From contig JACMLW010000166.1 in NCBI GenBank assembly GCA_014379385.1, forward strand, positions 1 to 45,442: 45,442 nucleotides of DNA, given 5' to 3'. Under the pieces are notes generated by a model that saw only the letters and a list, made by a program, of their open reading frames with translations, searched no databases and had not been told where the DNA came from. The translations under genes were made by a program, and so were the position numbers. This stretch comes from Phycisphaerales bacterium. Its GTDB lineage: Bacteria > Planctomycetota > Phycisphaerae > Phycisphaerales > UBA1924. This document shows, piece after piece, positions 1 through 7,623 of this stretch (positions are counted from its first letter, which is position 1; each line of letters starts with the position of its first letter).

Positions 1-245
1 CCCTCCCCACCCGTGTCGCCGCGGTCGATGAAGCCCCGGTGCTCGGCGACCCAGCGCAGGCGCAGCGGGCCCATGTGCAGCAGGATCTCGGCCCGCCCGC
101 CCTCGGCGAGGCTGGGCGCGGCACGCACGATGGTCACCCGCTCCCACGGGGGCGTGAGCTGCGCGAGCGCATCGGGCCGCTGGTGCCAGGCGAAGACGGC
201 GCGCGCCGGGGCGTCGATGGCGGATTGCTTGACAAAGCGCGGCAC
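1..245 (-). CDS. SRPBCC-family protein (partial, C-terminus off the window)
   Basis: Reading the minus strand from a GTG at 245 gives about 81 residues beginning VPRFVKQSAIDAPARAVFAW, with the later stretch LTPPWERVTIV and then GPLRLRWVAEHRGF. These match the start of SRPBCC (START/Bet v1-like) proteins of the kind often annotated as ligand-binding or cell-division-inhibitor-related; the fold is known to bind hydrophobic ligands, but no substrate can be inferred. An in-frame TAA at 257-255 lies upstream, so GTG at 245 is the best start. No Shine-Dalgarno is present; a TAACCT hexamer ends six bases before the GTG. The gene runs off the window at base 1. The family call is from sequence resemblance; the exact role is unknown. 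Confidence 0.7.
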   Translation of the reverse strand, partial: MPRFVKQSAIDAPARAVFAWHQRPDALAQLTPPWERVTIVRAAPSLAEGGRAEILLHMGPLRLRWVAEHRGFIDRGDTGGE

Positions 246-251
246 GAGGTC

Positions 252-257
252 AGGTTA
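252..257 (-). promoter_or_regulatory. -10-like hexamer TAACCT, leaderless position
   Basis: TAACCT on the minus strand lies exactly six bases before the GTG of the SRPBCC gene, which has no Shine-Dalgarno. No convincing -35 is visible. It is listed because the same spacing recurs at six other genes in the window. Confidence 0.35.
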
Positions 258-376
258 CGCGTTGGATGTCTGCGCGCGCCGGAGAAACCAGACGGTTCCC
301 CCGACGACCCCCTCCCTTAGAGCGTATGGCCGCGGAAGGCTTCGGCGCGCGCTTCGTGCGATCGTGGTCGGCTTCG

Positions 377-405
377 TTATCACCCCTTGACAGACTTGTT
401 ATGCT
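377..405 (+). promoter_or_regulatory. Possible sigma70 promoter (TTATCA-17-TATGCT, extended -10)
   Basis: TTATCA at 377-382 and TATGCT at 400-405 are 17 bases apart, and a TG two bases before the -10 gives an extended -10. Initiation would be near 412, leaving a leader of about 16 bases that contains GGAGG at 419-423 before the ATG at 428. Confidence 0.4.
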
Positions 406-427
406 GGCATCTCACATTGGAGGCACC

Positions 428-1261
428 ATGAGCGTCCCAAAGCGTGTGTGCGATCGAGTCACATCGGCGATGAAGCGGCTGATGCCGGTGATCGAGCAGC
501 AGAAGGCTCGCGATGTCTCCGAGGCCGACACGGTAACGCTCGTGAAGGACGTGCTCGCCGAGGTGCTCGGCTACGACAAGTACGCCGATCTCACCGGCGA
601 ACTGGCGATCCGCGGCACGTACTGCGACCTCGCGATCAAGATCGATGACAAGATCACGCAGCTTGTCGAGGTGAAAGCCGTCGGCATTTCGCTGAACGAC
701 CGGCACGTGAAGCCGGCGATCGACTACGCCGCGAACCAAGGCATCGAGTGGGTGATGCTGACGAACGCCGCGACGTGGCGGCTGTATCACGTGCTGTTTC
801 AGAAGCCGATCGACAAGCAGCTTGTCGCGGAGATTGAACTGGCGACGCTTGACTGTCGGAAGGAGGCCGACGTCGAGCGGCTGTACCCCTTCACGAAGGA
901 GGGCTTCAAGAAGGGCGTGCATGTTGACCTACGGGATCGGCAGGATGCGACCAGCCGGTACCTGCTGGCCGCGTTACTGCTCCACAACGACACGGTTCAG
1001 GGCGCGATCCGGCGCGAGCTGCGCCGCGTCGTGGATATCAACGTGTCGGAGGACGACATTCTGAAGGTGCTGGAGGCCGAGGTCATCAAGCGCGATCCGG
1101 TTGAGGGACCCGCGGCAGACGAGGCCGCCGCAAGGGTGAAGAGGAAAGAGAATCGGGCGCTGCGATCTGAATCGATCAGGAGAACAAGCGCCGAAGGCAC
1201 CGCGGCAACTCCCGCTACCGAAACCACGTTGACACCGACACATCCGCCAATGGAGAACTGA
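428..1261 (+). CDS. Stand-alone type I restriction HsdR N-terminal-domain protein
   Basis: The 277-residue product resembles the N-terminal nuclease domain (HSDR_N) of type I restriction R subunits but lacks helicase motors. A PD-(D/E)xK-like core is visible: GTYCDLAIKI followed by QLVEVKAVG (the D and the ExK pair). The rest is helical and the C-terminal 40 residues are Thr/Pro-rich and probably disordered. ATG at 428 is preferred because GGAGG sits at 419-423; the frame stays open upstream to 266, but that stretch reads as non-coding Arg/Pro-rich sequence. No hsdM or hsdS is adjacent. Stand-alone HSDR_N proteins are common in bacteria and mostly uncharacterised; a nucleic-acid-related or defence role is inference only. 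Confidence 0.8.
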   Translation: MSVPKRVCDRVTSAMKRLMPVIEQQKARDVSEADTVTLVKDVLAEVLGYDKYADLTGELAIRGTYCDLAIKIDDKITQLVEVKAVGISLNDRHVKPAIDYAANQGIEWVMLTNAATWRLYHVLFQKPIDKQLVAEIELATLDCRKEADVERLYPFTKEGFKKGVHVDLRDRQDATSRYLLAALLLHNDTVQGAIRRELRRVVDINVSEDDILKVLEAEVIKRDPVEGPAADEAAARVKRKENRALRSESIRRTSAEGTAATPATETTLTPTHPPMEN

Positions 1262-1627
1262 CGCCAGGCTCCTGCTATCTGTGAACTTTGAGCGTCGGTG
1301 AGCGAGCGGAGGCAATGTGACATGAAGAGCCTCTGGTGCGCCAGTAGGAGGCGTGTGTGGGACACAGCACAGCCGAATGTCGCCAAGAAATCAGATCACT
1401 CGACTTCGTCCTATATTGTTATCTGCATCACGACCCGCCCGCTCTAGCAGCCGCAACACCTGCCGGCGGCGGTGTTGTCCCGACGAGGCCTTCCCCAGCG
1501 CCTTGCTAACAAATACTTGCCTACCATATCGGGGCCGCTCACCTTCCGGGAGCTACAGATGCTCCGATTAGACCTTGATCGTGGCCAACCGAGGGGAGCG
1601 AAATGCAGCCGACTCCTTTCGGACAGC
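1262..1627 (+). other. Intergenic stretch without recognisable gene
   Basis: About 370 bases between the HsdR-N protein and the promoter of the pentapeptide gene. Short open frames here are Arg/Ser/Pro-rich on the plus strand and carry no family signature on the minus strand. Base composition changes towards lower GC near its right end. Confidence 0.5.
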
Positions 1628-1656
1628 TTGCACTAAAGAAACCCACCGGTTATAGT
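1628..1656 (+). promoter_or_regulatory. Sigma70-type promoter TTGCAC-17-TATAGT
   Basis: TTGCAC at 1628-1633 and TATAGT at 1651-1656 are separated by exactly 17 bases, close to the consensus. Initiation would be near 1663, about 20 bases before the start of the pentapeptide-repeat gene. It is the best promoter match in the window. Confidence 0.6.
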
Positions 1657-1684
1657 CGATTGTGATTCGAATGAGCACACGGTG

Positions 1685-2686
1685 ATGTCACAGACGATTC
1701 CTTCGCCCGAAGCAGCTTTTGACGCCCTAAGCGACCCGGCTTGGGAGGAGCGACAATTCGAGGTTCAAGTATCGGGAGATACCCCTCCGATAGCGCGCGT
1801 TTGTCGCGTCCCCAAACAGGGTAATCCAATCTACGACCATCTGGGTAGCCGTAGATTCAAGATCAAGAATCTGATTGTCACCGGCTCGGGAGAACCCAAT
1901 CTTGAATCTGGCGCGGAAGGGGCGGACATCGAGTCCACAGTCCTCCTCAACGAGACACTTCAGGCCGCGGCTTTCCGTGACGTAGTCTTTCGCAGGTGCA
2001 CGATCATCGGAGTTAATTTTGAGCACTGTTCGTTTGATCGTGTAAAATTTATTGAGTGCTACCTCTACAACTGTAAGTTTACCGCGTGTGAAGTGCGAGA
2101 TGTAATTTTTCGTGATCATGTGGTCGTCGATTGTCTTTTGTCGAACATTTCCTTTGAATCTTCTCGCCTCACGAGCGTCCGATTTCGGAACTCGGATCTT
2201 TCAAAAGTCGATCTACGGAGAGCCGACGCAACCGACGTAGTGATTGATCGAGACTGTGCCACGCAGGGAATGTTGCTCGCGGCCTACCAAATGGACACGC
2301 TAGTGCACCTTCAGAATCCCGCTGCTTGCAAGGACATGGAGATTGACCGCAATATCCGACCGACGTCGGCCGTCCAATATCGACTTGCGCGCCGAACGAT
2401 CGCCTTGCTCCGTTATAAGCTGGGGCCAGCCGAATTTTCCCAAATTGCACTGAGCTCACTTGGGTTCGGGGCGGCTGTGGGTATGTTGCTGCATGTTTTG
2501 TTCGCGGTTGCAGAAGGCAAGACGGGCCCTGATGAAAGCTGGCCTCCTGTTGGATGGGCTGCCGCGGCGGCGGCGATCTCGTTCGGAGTACAGCTCATCG
2601 CGTACTCGCGAGAAATAAATCTCCGCCGCAGATCTTTGCAGGCTGCTCGGGTACTGGGCTTGCGAAGATCGACTTATTCATGCTAG
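1685..2686 (+). CDS. Pentapeptide-repeat protein with C-terminal membrane segments
   Basis: A 333-residue protein. Residues of roughly 85-190 show pentapeptide-like periodicity with a hydrophobic centre every five residues (AAFRDVVFRRCTIIGVNFEHC, FDRVKFIEC, CKFTACEVRDVIFRD, SDLSKVDLRRADATDVV), expected to form a right-handed quadrilateral beta-helix. The C-terminal third has two hydrophobic segments (FGAAVGMLLHVLFAVA and VGWAAAAAAISFGVQLIAY) followed by a basic tail, suggesting membrane anchoring. Codons are far richer in A and T than those of flanking genes, suggesting recent acquisition. A GTG at 1682 directly precedes the ATG at 1685 and either could start. A good promoter lies upstream. 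Function unknown. Confidence 0.75.
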   Translation: MSQTIPSPEAAFDALSDPAWEERQFEVQVSGDTPPIARVCRVPKQGNPIYDHLGSRRFKIKNLIVTGSGEPNLESGAEGADIESTVLLNETLQAAAFRDVVFRRCTIIGVNFEHCSFDRVKFIECYLYNCKFTACEVRDVIFRDHVVVDCLLSNISFESSRLTSVRFRNSDLSKVDLRRADATDVVIDRDCATQGMLLAAYQMDTLVHLQNPAACKDMEIDRNIRPTSAVQYRLARRTIALLRYKLGPAEFSQIALSSLGFGAAVGMLLHVLFAVAEGKTGPDESWPPVGWAAAAAAISFGVQLIAYSREINLRRRSLQAARVLGLRRSTYSC

Positions 2687-2689
2687 ACT
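2660..2689 (+). promoter_or_regulatory. Promoter TTGCGA-18-TAGACT, leaderless position
   Basis: TTGCGA at 2660-2665 and TAGACT at 2684-2689 are 18 bases apart. The TAGACT overlaps the TAG stop of the pentapeptide gene and ends six bases before the GTG at 2696, which has no Shine-Dalgarno, so the small downstream gene may have its own leaderless transcript. Confidence 0.45.
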
Positions 2690-2695
2690 GAATAG

Positions 2696-3172
2696 GTGGA
2701 CGGCAAATCATTTCTCAGCATATCCGATCGATATGGGCGACGGCTAAGAGGCACCGGGGCAGCCGTTTTTTACATACTGACCGGCGCGGGCTTTTGGTAC
2801 TGGCAAATGAACTGGCCAGTGATCGGGACTCCGTTGCCGGCTGGCGCCGGAAAGGCACATGCTTGGCACGCCCTCACACCAGCCGCGTTTATGGGTTTTT
2901 TTGCAGCATGCTTCGGCATTGGCATGCTGTGTAACAGTGCCGGCAAGGCCCTAAAGTCACTCGGGCTGGGTGGCCTCACGTTGCTCAAGAAGAACGGGTA
3001 TCTGACAGACGAGCAATTCCAGATTGCCAAGATCGTACTGCTCAGAGAACCCAGCTTGTTTCTCGTTCAGCAATTTCTGCGCTCTGCGAGCCGAGTGAAA
3101 CCTACCGGCGTTCATCCAAAGTGCATAGATCTTCTCAGGAAGTATGCTGAGGAGCTCGTAAAAGGGATTTGA
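2696..3172 (+). CDS. Small two-span membrane protein, unknown function
   Basis: A 158-residue protein starting at GTG, nine bases after the pentapeptide-repeat gene. Two hydrophobic segments are visible (AAVFYILTGAGFWYWQM and PAAFMGFFAACFGIGMLC) and are followed by a roughly 75-residue basic, helical cytoplasmic part ending in ELVKGI. No family is recognised. Base composition is low-GC like its upstream neighbour, and both genes end where the typical high-GC sequence resumes, so the pair probably moved as a unit. It could act with the pentapeptide membrane protein, but that is inferred from position only. Confidence 0.65.
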   Translation: MDGKSFLSISDRYGRRLRGTGAAVFYILTGAGFWYWQMNWPVIGTPLPAGAGKAHAWHALTPAAFMGFFAACFGIGMLCNSAGKALKSLGLGGLTLLKKNGYLTDEQFQIAKIVLLREPSLFLVQQFLRSASRVKPTGVHPKCIDLLRKYAEELVKGI

Positions 3173-3210
3173 GACGGCACTTGCTGTCTTGACTCTGCCT
3201 CCCAATCTCG

Positions 3211-5208
3211 CTATTCCCCCTGCTCCAGCACGGCCATGAAGGCCTCCTGGGGGATGTCGACCGAGCCGACCTGCTTCATCCGCTTCTTGCCTTCCTTCTG
3301 CTTCTCGAGCAGCTTGCGCTTGCGGCTTACGTCGCCGCCGTAGCACTTGGCGGTCACGTTCTTGCGGAAGGCCTTGATGGTTTCGCGGGCGATGACCTTG
3401 CCGCCGATCGCGGCCTGCAGGGGGATCTCGAACTGGTGGCGGGGGATCTGCTCTTTGAGCTTGGCGATGAGGACGCGGCCACGGTACTCGGCCTTGGCGC
3501 GGTGGACGATGATGGAGAGGGCCTCGACGGGGTCGCCGTTGACGAGGATGTCCATCTTGACGAGGTCGTCAGAGTTGTACCCGATGAGCTCGTAGTCCAT
3601 GGTGCCGTAGCCGGAGGTGAAGCCCTTGAGGCGGTCGTAGAAGTCGTAGATGATCTCGGCGAGGGGGATCTCGAAGCTGAGCATGTCGCGCGTGTCGGAG
3701 ACGAAGTGCTGGCTCTTGTAGGTGCCGCGGCGGTCGAGGCAGAGCTTCATGATGTCGCCGATGTACTGCTTGGGGAGGATGATGTCGACCTTGCAGATGG
3801 GCTCGCGGATCTGCTCGATCGAACCCGGATCAGGGAGATCGGCGGGGTTGTGGACCTCGACGAGCGTGCGGCCGTTCTCTTCGCCGATCACGGCGATGTC
3901 GCGCCCGGAGGTGGCGTCCTTTCTGGGGGCGTAGGTGCCGCGCATGAGGATCTGGTAGGAGACGGTGGGTGCGGTCTGGACGATCTCGACGTCGCCCTCG
4001 CGCTCGAGGCGCTCCTGGACGATGTCCATGTGCAGGAGGCCGAGGAAGCCGCAGCGGAAGCCGAAGCCGAGGGCGTCGGAGTGGACGGGCTGGAAGGTGA
4101 ACGATGAATCGTTGAGCGAGAGCTTCTCCATCGCCTCGCGCAGCTCCTCGAAGTCGGTGCCCTTCTCGTCGCCGGTGGTGGAGGGGTAGAAGTCGCAGAA
4201 GACCATCTGCATGGGGGGCTTGTAGCCGGGGAGCGCCTCGGTGGCCTGGTCGTGTTCGAGCGTGATGGTGTCGCCGATGCGGACGTCTTTGAGGGTGCGG
4301 ATGGCGGCGACGATGTAGCCCGTTTCGCCGGGGGCGAGCGACTGCACGCGCACGGGCTTGGGGGTGTACTTGCCGAGCTCGGAGATCTGGAAGGTGCGGC
4401 CGGTGCCGAGCATGCGGATCTTGTCGCCGACGCGGATGGCGGCGCCGTCGCGCACGGAAGAATCGGTGGGGCCGTCCATCACGCGGCAGTAGACGATGAC
4501 GCCGCGATAGTCGTCGTAGACGGCGTCGAAGATGAGGGCGCGGGTCTGGGAGACGACGGGGTCGCGCGGCGGGGGGAACTTGTCGCAGATGGCGGCGAGG
4601 AGCTCGGAGATGCCCTGGCCGGTTTTGGCCGAGACGTAGATGCAGTCCTCGGCGGGGAGGCCGAGCACCTGCTCGATCTCCATGGCGACTTCTTCGGGGC
4701 GCGCGGAGGGGAGGTCGATCTTGTTGACGACGGGGATGAGCTCGAGGTTCTCGTTGATGGCGAGGTAGGCGTTGACGACGGTTTGGGCCTGCACGCCCTG
4801 GGTGGCGTCAACGACGAGCAGGGCGCCCTCGCACGCCTTGAGGGCGCGGCTGACTTCGTAGTTGAAGTCGACGTGGCCGGGCGTGTCGATGAAGTTGAGC
4901 ATGTAGAGCTCGCCCGCGCCGCGCACGTGATCGCCGCCGGTGCCGATGTTGTCGCCGATCGCGCCGTCGGATTCGAGGACATCGCGGCTGTGGCCGGGGG
5001 TGTGATGGTGCATCACGGTGACGGCGGAGGCATTGATGGTAATGCCGCGCTCGCGCTCGATGTCCATGGAATCGAGGAGCTGCTCTTTGGCTTCGCGGAG
5101 GGAGACGGCGTTGGTGGCCTGGAGGAGGCGGTCGGCGAGCGTGGACTTTCCGTGATCGATGTGGGCGATGATGGAGAAGTTGCGGATGAACTTGCGGGAG
5201 TGGGGCAT
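3211..5208 (-). CDS. lepA: Elongation factor 4 (LepA)
   Basis: A 665-residue translational GTPase that back-translocates ribosomes. All G motifs are present: AHIDHGKST (15-23), RGITI (about 54), DTPGH (108-112), VNKID and SAK. The C-terminal LepA-specific region follows and ends with the basic RKRKLLEKQKEGKKRMK segment typical of the family. ATG at 5208 gives the canonical start MPHSRKFIRNFSIIAHIDHG; the frame stays open upstream to 5361 but reads as non-coding. No clear Shine-Dalgarno is visible. The protein is longer than the usual 600 residues, mainly because residues about 67-100 form a Gly/Asp/His-rich insertion between the RGITI motif and DTPGH, next to switch I. Confidence 0.97.
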   Translation of the reverse strand: MPHSRKFIRNFSIIAHIDHGKSTLADRLLQATNAVSLREAKEQLLDSMDIERERGITINASAVTVMHHHTPGHSRDVLESDGAIGDNIGTGGDHVRGAGELYMLNFIDTPGHVDFNYEVSRALKACEGALLVVDATQGVQAQTVVNAYLAINENLELIPVVNKIDLPSARPEEVAMEIEQVLGLPAEDCIYVSAKTGQGISELLAAICDKFPPPRDPVVSQTRALIFDAVYDDYRGVIVYCRVMDGPTDSSVRDGAAIRVGDKIRMLGTGRTFQISELGKYTPKPVRVQSLAPGETGYIVAAIRTLKDVRIGDTITLEHDQATEALPGYKPPMQMVFCDFYPSTTGDEKGTDFEELREAMEKLSLNDSSFTFQPVHSDALGFGFRCGFLGLLHMDIVQERLEREGDVEIVQTAPTVSYQILMRGTYAPRKDATSGRDIAVIGEENGRTLVEVHNPADLPDPGSIEQIREPICKVDIILPKQYIGDIMKLCLDRRGTYKSQHFVSDTRDMLSFEIPLAEIIYDFYDRLKGFTSGYGTMDYELIGYNSDDLVKMDILVNGDPVEALSIIVHRAKAEYRGRVLIAKLKEQIPRHQFEIPLQAAIGGKVIARETIKAFRKNVTAKCYGGDVSRKRKLLEKQKEGKKRMKQVGSVDIPQEAFMAVLEQGE

Positions 5209-5475
5209 GGGAGTGGGTCGGAGACTTGGAACCGAGGGCGCCGGGAGGGGCGCGGGCCGGCGGAACAGGGCGAGGCACATGGTAGGTGCGGGTCGGGGCG
5301 AGTCGGTGAGGTGACGGCGCGGTGAGCGAAAGCGGCGAGGTGGGAGAACGCCTGATGGCACTTGGCCGGGGGCCGATCCGGGGTGATCGGATAGAGGCGG
5401 CGGGGCCGGCCGATGGCCATGCTTGGAGCGATCGCAACCCGGGTCTGGGGGATGGCTTTATGAAAGGGCACACGC

Positions 5476-5691
5476 ATGATTCGTGCAATCGGCTTCGGAC
5501 TGATGGCTGTTGGGATCGTGCTGCTGGTGCTGGGCTTCAGCGCGTCGGACTCGTTCGCATCGGAGGTGAAGGAGGCCGTAACGGGCGAGCCGACAGAGCG
5601 GGCGATCTGGTACTTCATTGGCGGCGTGGCGTCGCTGGTGGTGGGTGGGGCGATGGCGTTCGTGCCGATGAAGAAGCTCAGGGCCGCGTAG
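5476..5691 (+). CDS. DUF3185-like small membrane protein
   Basis: A 71-residue protein with two membrane segments (GFGLMAVGIVLLVLGFSA and IGGVASLVVGGAMAF) joined by SASDSFASEVKEAVTGEPTE, the pattern of the DUF3185 family (ASDS plus a short polar loop then a Trp-containing second helix). ATG at 5476 has AAAGGG about nine bases upstream. It stands alone and diverges from lepA. The biochemical role of the family is not established. Confidence 0.75.
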   Translation: MIRAIGFGLMAVGIVLLVLGFSASDSFASEVKEAVTGEPTERAIWYFIGGVASLVVGGAMAFVPMKKLRAA

Positions 5692-5735
5692 GGGACCGAC
5701 GCTGTAACAACTGAGTCAGCGCGCGGGGTGCGTGG

Positions 5736-5790
5736 CCACCGCCACTTTGTGACCCTGCGCGGTGGTGACCGCCCTCGCGGGCGGCTCACC
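5736..5790 (+). terminator. Two hairpins between convergent genes
   Basis: CCACCGC (5736-5742) pairs with GCGGTGG (5759-5765). A second hairpin pairs GGTGACCGCCC (5764-5774) with GGGCGG-C-TCACC (5779-5790) around a TCGC loop. They lie between the convergent DUF3185 and methyltransferase genes, where a bidirectional terminator is expected, though neither has a following T-run. Confidence 0.4.
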
Positions 5791-5829
5791 GCTTGCGCGC
5801 GAGATACTCATCGCTTGCGCATGAGAATA
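5785..5829. repeat. Imperfect tandem duplication at the end of the methyltransferase gene
   Basis: Two adjacent units, 5785-5806 and 5807-5829, share the core CGCTTGCGC and differ by three substitutions and one single-base indel. The right-hand unit encodes the last codons (ILMRKR) and stop of the methyltransferase gene; the left-hand copy lies just beyond its stop. Confidence 0.6.
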
Positions 5830-6467
5830 GTGCCGTCGCGCCCGTCGAGATAGTCGGAGCGGAAGCTGATCATCGGCGTGCGTGCAAGGGCCCAGCGCAG
5901 CAGCGTGAGCGTCTCGAAGCGGTGCGCGGGCCCGCAGTCGCCCTTGATCGGTGGGTCGCACGGGCCGGCGCAGAGAAAGTTGAACACGAGGGCCTCGCGG
6001 CAGGCGGGCCAGGCGTGCTCGAGAACGGCGAGCGCCTGGGTCTGGCGGAGTGTGTTGAGCGAGCCGCTGAAGACGATGATGTCGGGGGTGGGATGCACGC
6101 GGGTGAACGCCGCGGCGTCGGCGACGAAGTCGGCGTGGATGAACTCGCTGCGGGGCTCGGAGATGAAGCGGCCCTTGTCGAGGAGTTCGGGGAGGGCGTC
6201 CATGCCGGTGTAATGGTCGTAGTGGATCTTGGAATCGTTGAGGTGTGCGAGGAAGTCGGCAGTGCCGCAGCCGGCGTCGAGGAGGCGCTTGCCGCGGGTG
6301 CAGATCATGTCGGTGGTGGCTTTGAAGCGGGCGTGCTGCGACTGGCGGCTGGTCCAGAGGAGGGCCTCGAAGCCGGCGCCGCAGCGATCAACGACTTCCT
6401 GGTACGGGACGAGGTAGTCGGCACAGGGTTTGGGCGGGCACGAGGTGGCGGGGTTGGGGCGATCCAC
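5808..6467 (-). CDS. Class I SAM-dependent methyltransferase
   Basis: The 219-residue protein contains the SAM-binding motif I LLDAGCGTADF, then YTGMDALPELLD (motif II acidic residue region) and PDIIVFSGSLN (motif IV region), the pattern of a Rossmann-fold class I methyltransferase. The N-terminus has a Cys/Pro-rich stretch and YLVPYQEVVDRCGAGFEALLWTS. The substrate is not evident. Start is GTG at 6467, without Shine-Dalgarno but with TATGAT five bases upstream. It is the last of a run of minus-strand genes, and its final codons are tandemly duplicated downstream. Confidence 0.8.
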   Translation of the reverse strand: MDRPNPATSCPPKPCADYLVPYQEVVDRCGAGFEALLWTSRQSQHARFKATTDMICTRGKRLLDAGCGTADFLAHLNDSKIHYDHYTGMDALPELLDKGRFISEPRSEFIHADFVADAAAFTRVHPTPDIIVFSGSLNTLRQTQALAVLEHAWPACREALVFNFLCAGPCDPPIKGDCGPAHRFETLTLLRWALARTPMISFRSDYLDGRDGTILMRKR

Positions 6468-6472
6468 GAGGA

Positions 6473-6478
6473 ATCATA
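6473..6478 (-). promoter_or_regulatory. -10-like TATGAT just before the methyltransferase start
   Basis: TATGAT on the minus strand ends five bases before the GTG at 6467, a gene without Shine-Dalgarno. It is close to, but one base off, the six-base spacing seen at other genes here. No -35 is evident. Confidence 0.35.
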
Positions 6479-6553
6479 AGGGGGCGATGCTCGGGCAGCA
6501 CGGTTGTCGCCACAGCGCGGCGAACCCGTGGTACCGATCCTGTGCCACCGAGA

Positions 6554-6862
6554 TCAGCCGCGGGCGGCGGTGGCCATAGCGCCGAGCTCGCCGTGCGAGC
6601 CGGCGGCGCCCTCGCGCGCGAGATCAGCCCGGAGCTGGTCGATCGCACGGTCGAGTGATTCGACAACCTTGCGGGCCTGAATCACGGCGTTGTCGAGGGA
6701 GGAGCGGCCGGTGACCTTCTTGAGGATGTCCTCGCGGCTCGCGCGGGCGAGGTCGGCCTCGCACTGCGCCTTGGCCTGCATGAGACCCTGGATTACCCCT
6801 TCGGCACGCTCCCTCGCCGCCACCGTTTCGGCGAGCAAGCCTTTGAGATCACAAGCATTCAT
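6554..6862 (-). CDS. Short coiled-coil protein, unknown function
   Basis: A 102-residue, almost entirely helical protein rich in Ala, Glu, Arg and Leu (for example ETVAARERAEGVIQGLMQAK and VVESLDRAIDQLRADLAR), predicted to form a coiled coil; no membrane segment or signal peptide. No family recognised. ATG at 6862 lacks a Shine-Dalgarno but has TAGACT exactly six bases upstream. It sits between the methyltransferase and the DUF192 gene on the same strand, with no overlap, so it may be a separate unit. Confidence 0.6.
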   Translation of the reverse strand: MNACDLKGLLAETVAARERAEGVIQGLMQAKAQCEADLARASREDILKKVTGRSSLDNAVIQARKVVESLDRAIDQLRADLAREGAAGSHGELGAMATAARG

Positions 6863-6868
6863 GGAAGA

Positions 6869-6874
6869 AGTCTA
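6869..6874 (-). promoter_or_regulatory. -10-like hexamer TAGACT, leaderless position
   Basis: TAGACT on the minus strand ends exactly six bases before the ATG at 6862 of the coiled-coil gene. The same hexamer at the same spacing precedes the gene at 2696. Confidence 0.4.
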
Positions 6875-6944
6875 CGTCGATTGGTGGGGTGAGGTGCGTG
6901 TGCCACGGGGTTTGTTAGGAATACTGGCCAGTTCCAGACGTTGC

Positions 6945-7499
6945 TTACCGCACGAGTTTCTCCAAGGCAGCGGTGTCGAGTCTTACCAGATCGCCCTCGC
7001 GGAGATTGAGCGCGGCGATTGAGTTGCCTTTGAGTTCAATAGCGAACTGCGCCGGCCCGCCGCTGGGATAGGTCTTGAGGCGGGAGGCGTACGCGAAATC
7101 ACCCATGGCGCCGTCGGCGGGTTCCTCCGCGGTCCGGGGCGGGTCCGGCAGCATCGCATAGAGAGCGATGATCCGGCCGGCGTGGTCGAGGTACAAGAGA
7201 TCGATCGGGACCGCGCAGTCGCGCATCACGAACTCATGCCATTGCGGCTCGGGGAATACAAAGATCATCCCGCCGTCATTGTCGATGTGATCGCGACCGC
7301 CAAGGCCGCGATCCTGCGCGGTCGGGTCGGCGGCGATCTCGAGCTGGAATGTCTTGCTCCCGATGCTGACGACAGCGCGGTTCGCGGTGGTTGGGGGACG
7401 GTCACGCGTGGAACGCGCATAAAGAAGGAGCGCCGTCGTAATGAACAGCGCTCCGAGTGTGGTGAGGAGGACGATCGGACCGCGGTGTCGTTGACGCAT
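6945..7499 (-). CDS. DUF192-family protein, membrane-anchored
   Basis: A 184-residue protein with an N-terminal hydrophobic segment (IVLLTTLGALFITTALLLYA) followed by a DUF192 domain: FQLEIAADPTAQDRGLGGRD, GGMIFVFPEPQWHEFVMRD, PIDLLYLDHAGRIIALYAM, then QFAIELKGNSIAALNLREGD. DUF192 proteins are small exported beta proteins of unclear function. The domain is split by an unusually long loop (residues about 120-145, DPPRTAEEPADGAMGDF). It follows no Shine-Dalgarno; a TAGACT lies 28 bases before the ATG and could be its -10. Confidence 0.8.
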   Translation of the reverse strand: MRQRHRGPIVLLTTLGALFITTALLLYARSTRDRPPTTANRAVVSIGSKTFQLEIAADPTAQDRGLGGRDHIDNDGGMIFVFPEPQWHEFVMRDCAVPIDLLYLDHAGRIIALYAMLPDPPRTAEEPADGAMGDFAYASRLKTYPSGGPAQFAIELKGNSIAALNLREGDLVRLDTAALEKLVR

Positions 7500-7623
7500 T
7501 GACCGGTCCGGACAGGAAAGCGGAACGAGTCTATGTTGGAGCGACGAGGCAGGACGCGAGCCGCGTCGGTCATCCGACCGCGGTACGCGCCCCCAAACTG
7601 GACGGACGCTCCGAAGCCATTGT

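Noticed and set aside
387-392. TTGACA as a -35 for the HsdR-type gene
   Set aside because: No acceptable -10 lies 16-18 bases downstream (TCTCAC there); the TTATCA/TATGCT pair fits better.
1353-1571. Short Arg/Ser-rich frame in the gap before the pentapeptide gene
   Set aside because: No ribosome-binding site, no family resemblance, random composition.
4252-5325. A 357-residue Gly/Asp/Val-rich frame antisense to lepA
   Set aside because: Mirror of a high-GC gene; lepA motifs are complete on the other strand.
5365-5380. TGGCACTTGGCC as a sigma54 site
   Set aside because: The -12 TTGC element is missing at the required distance.
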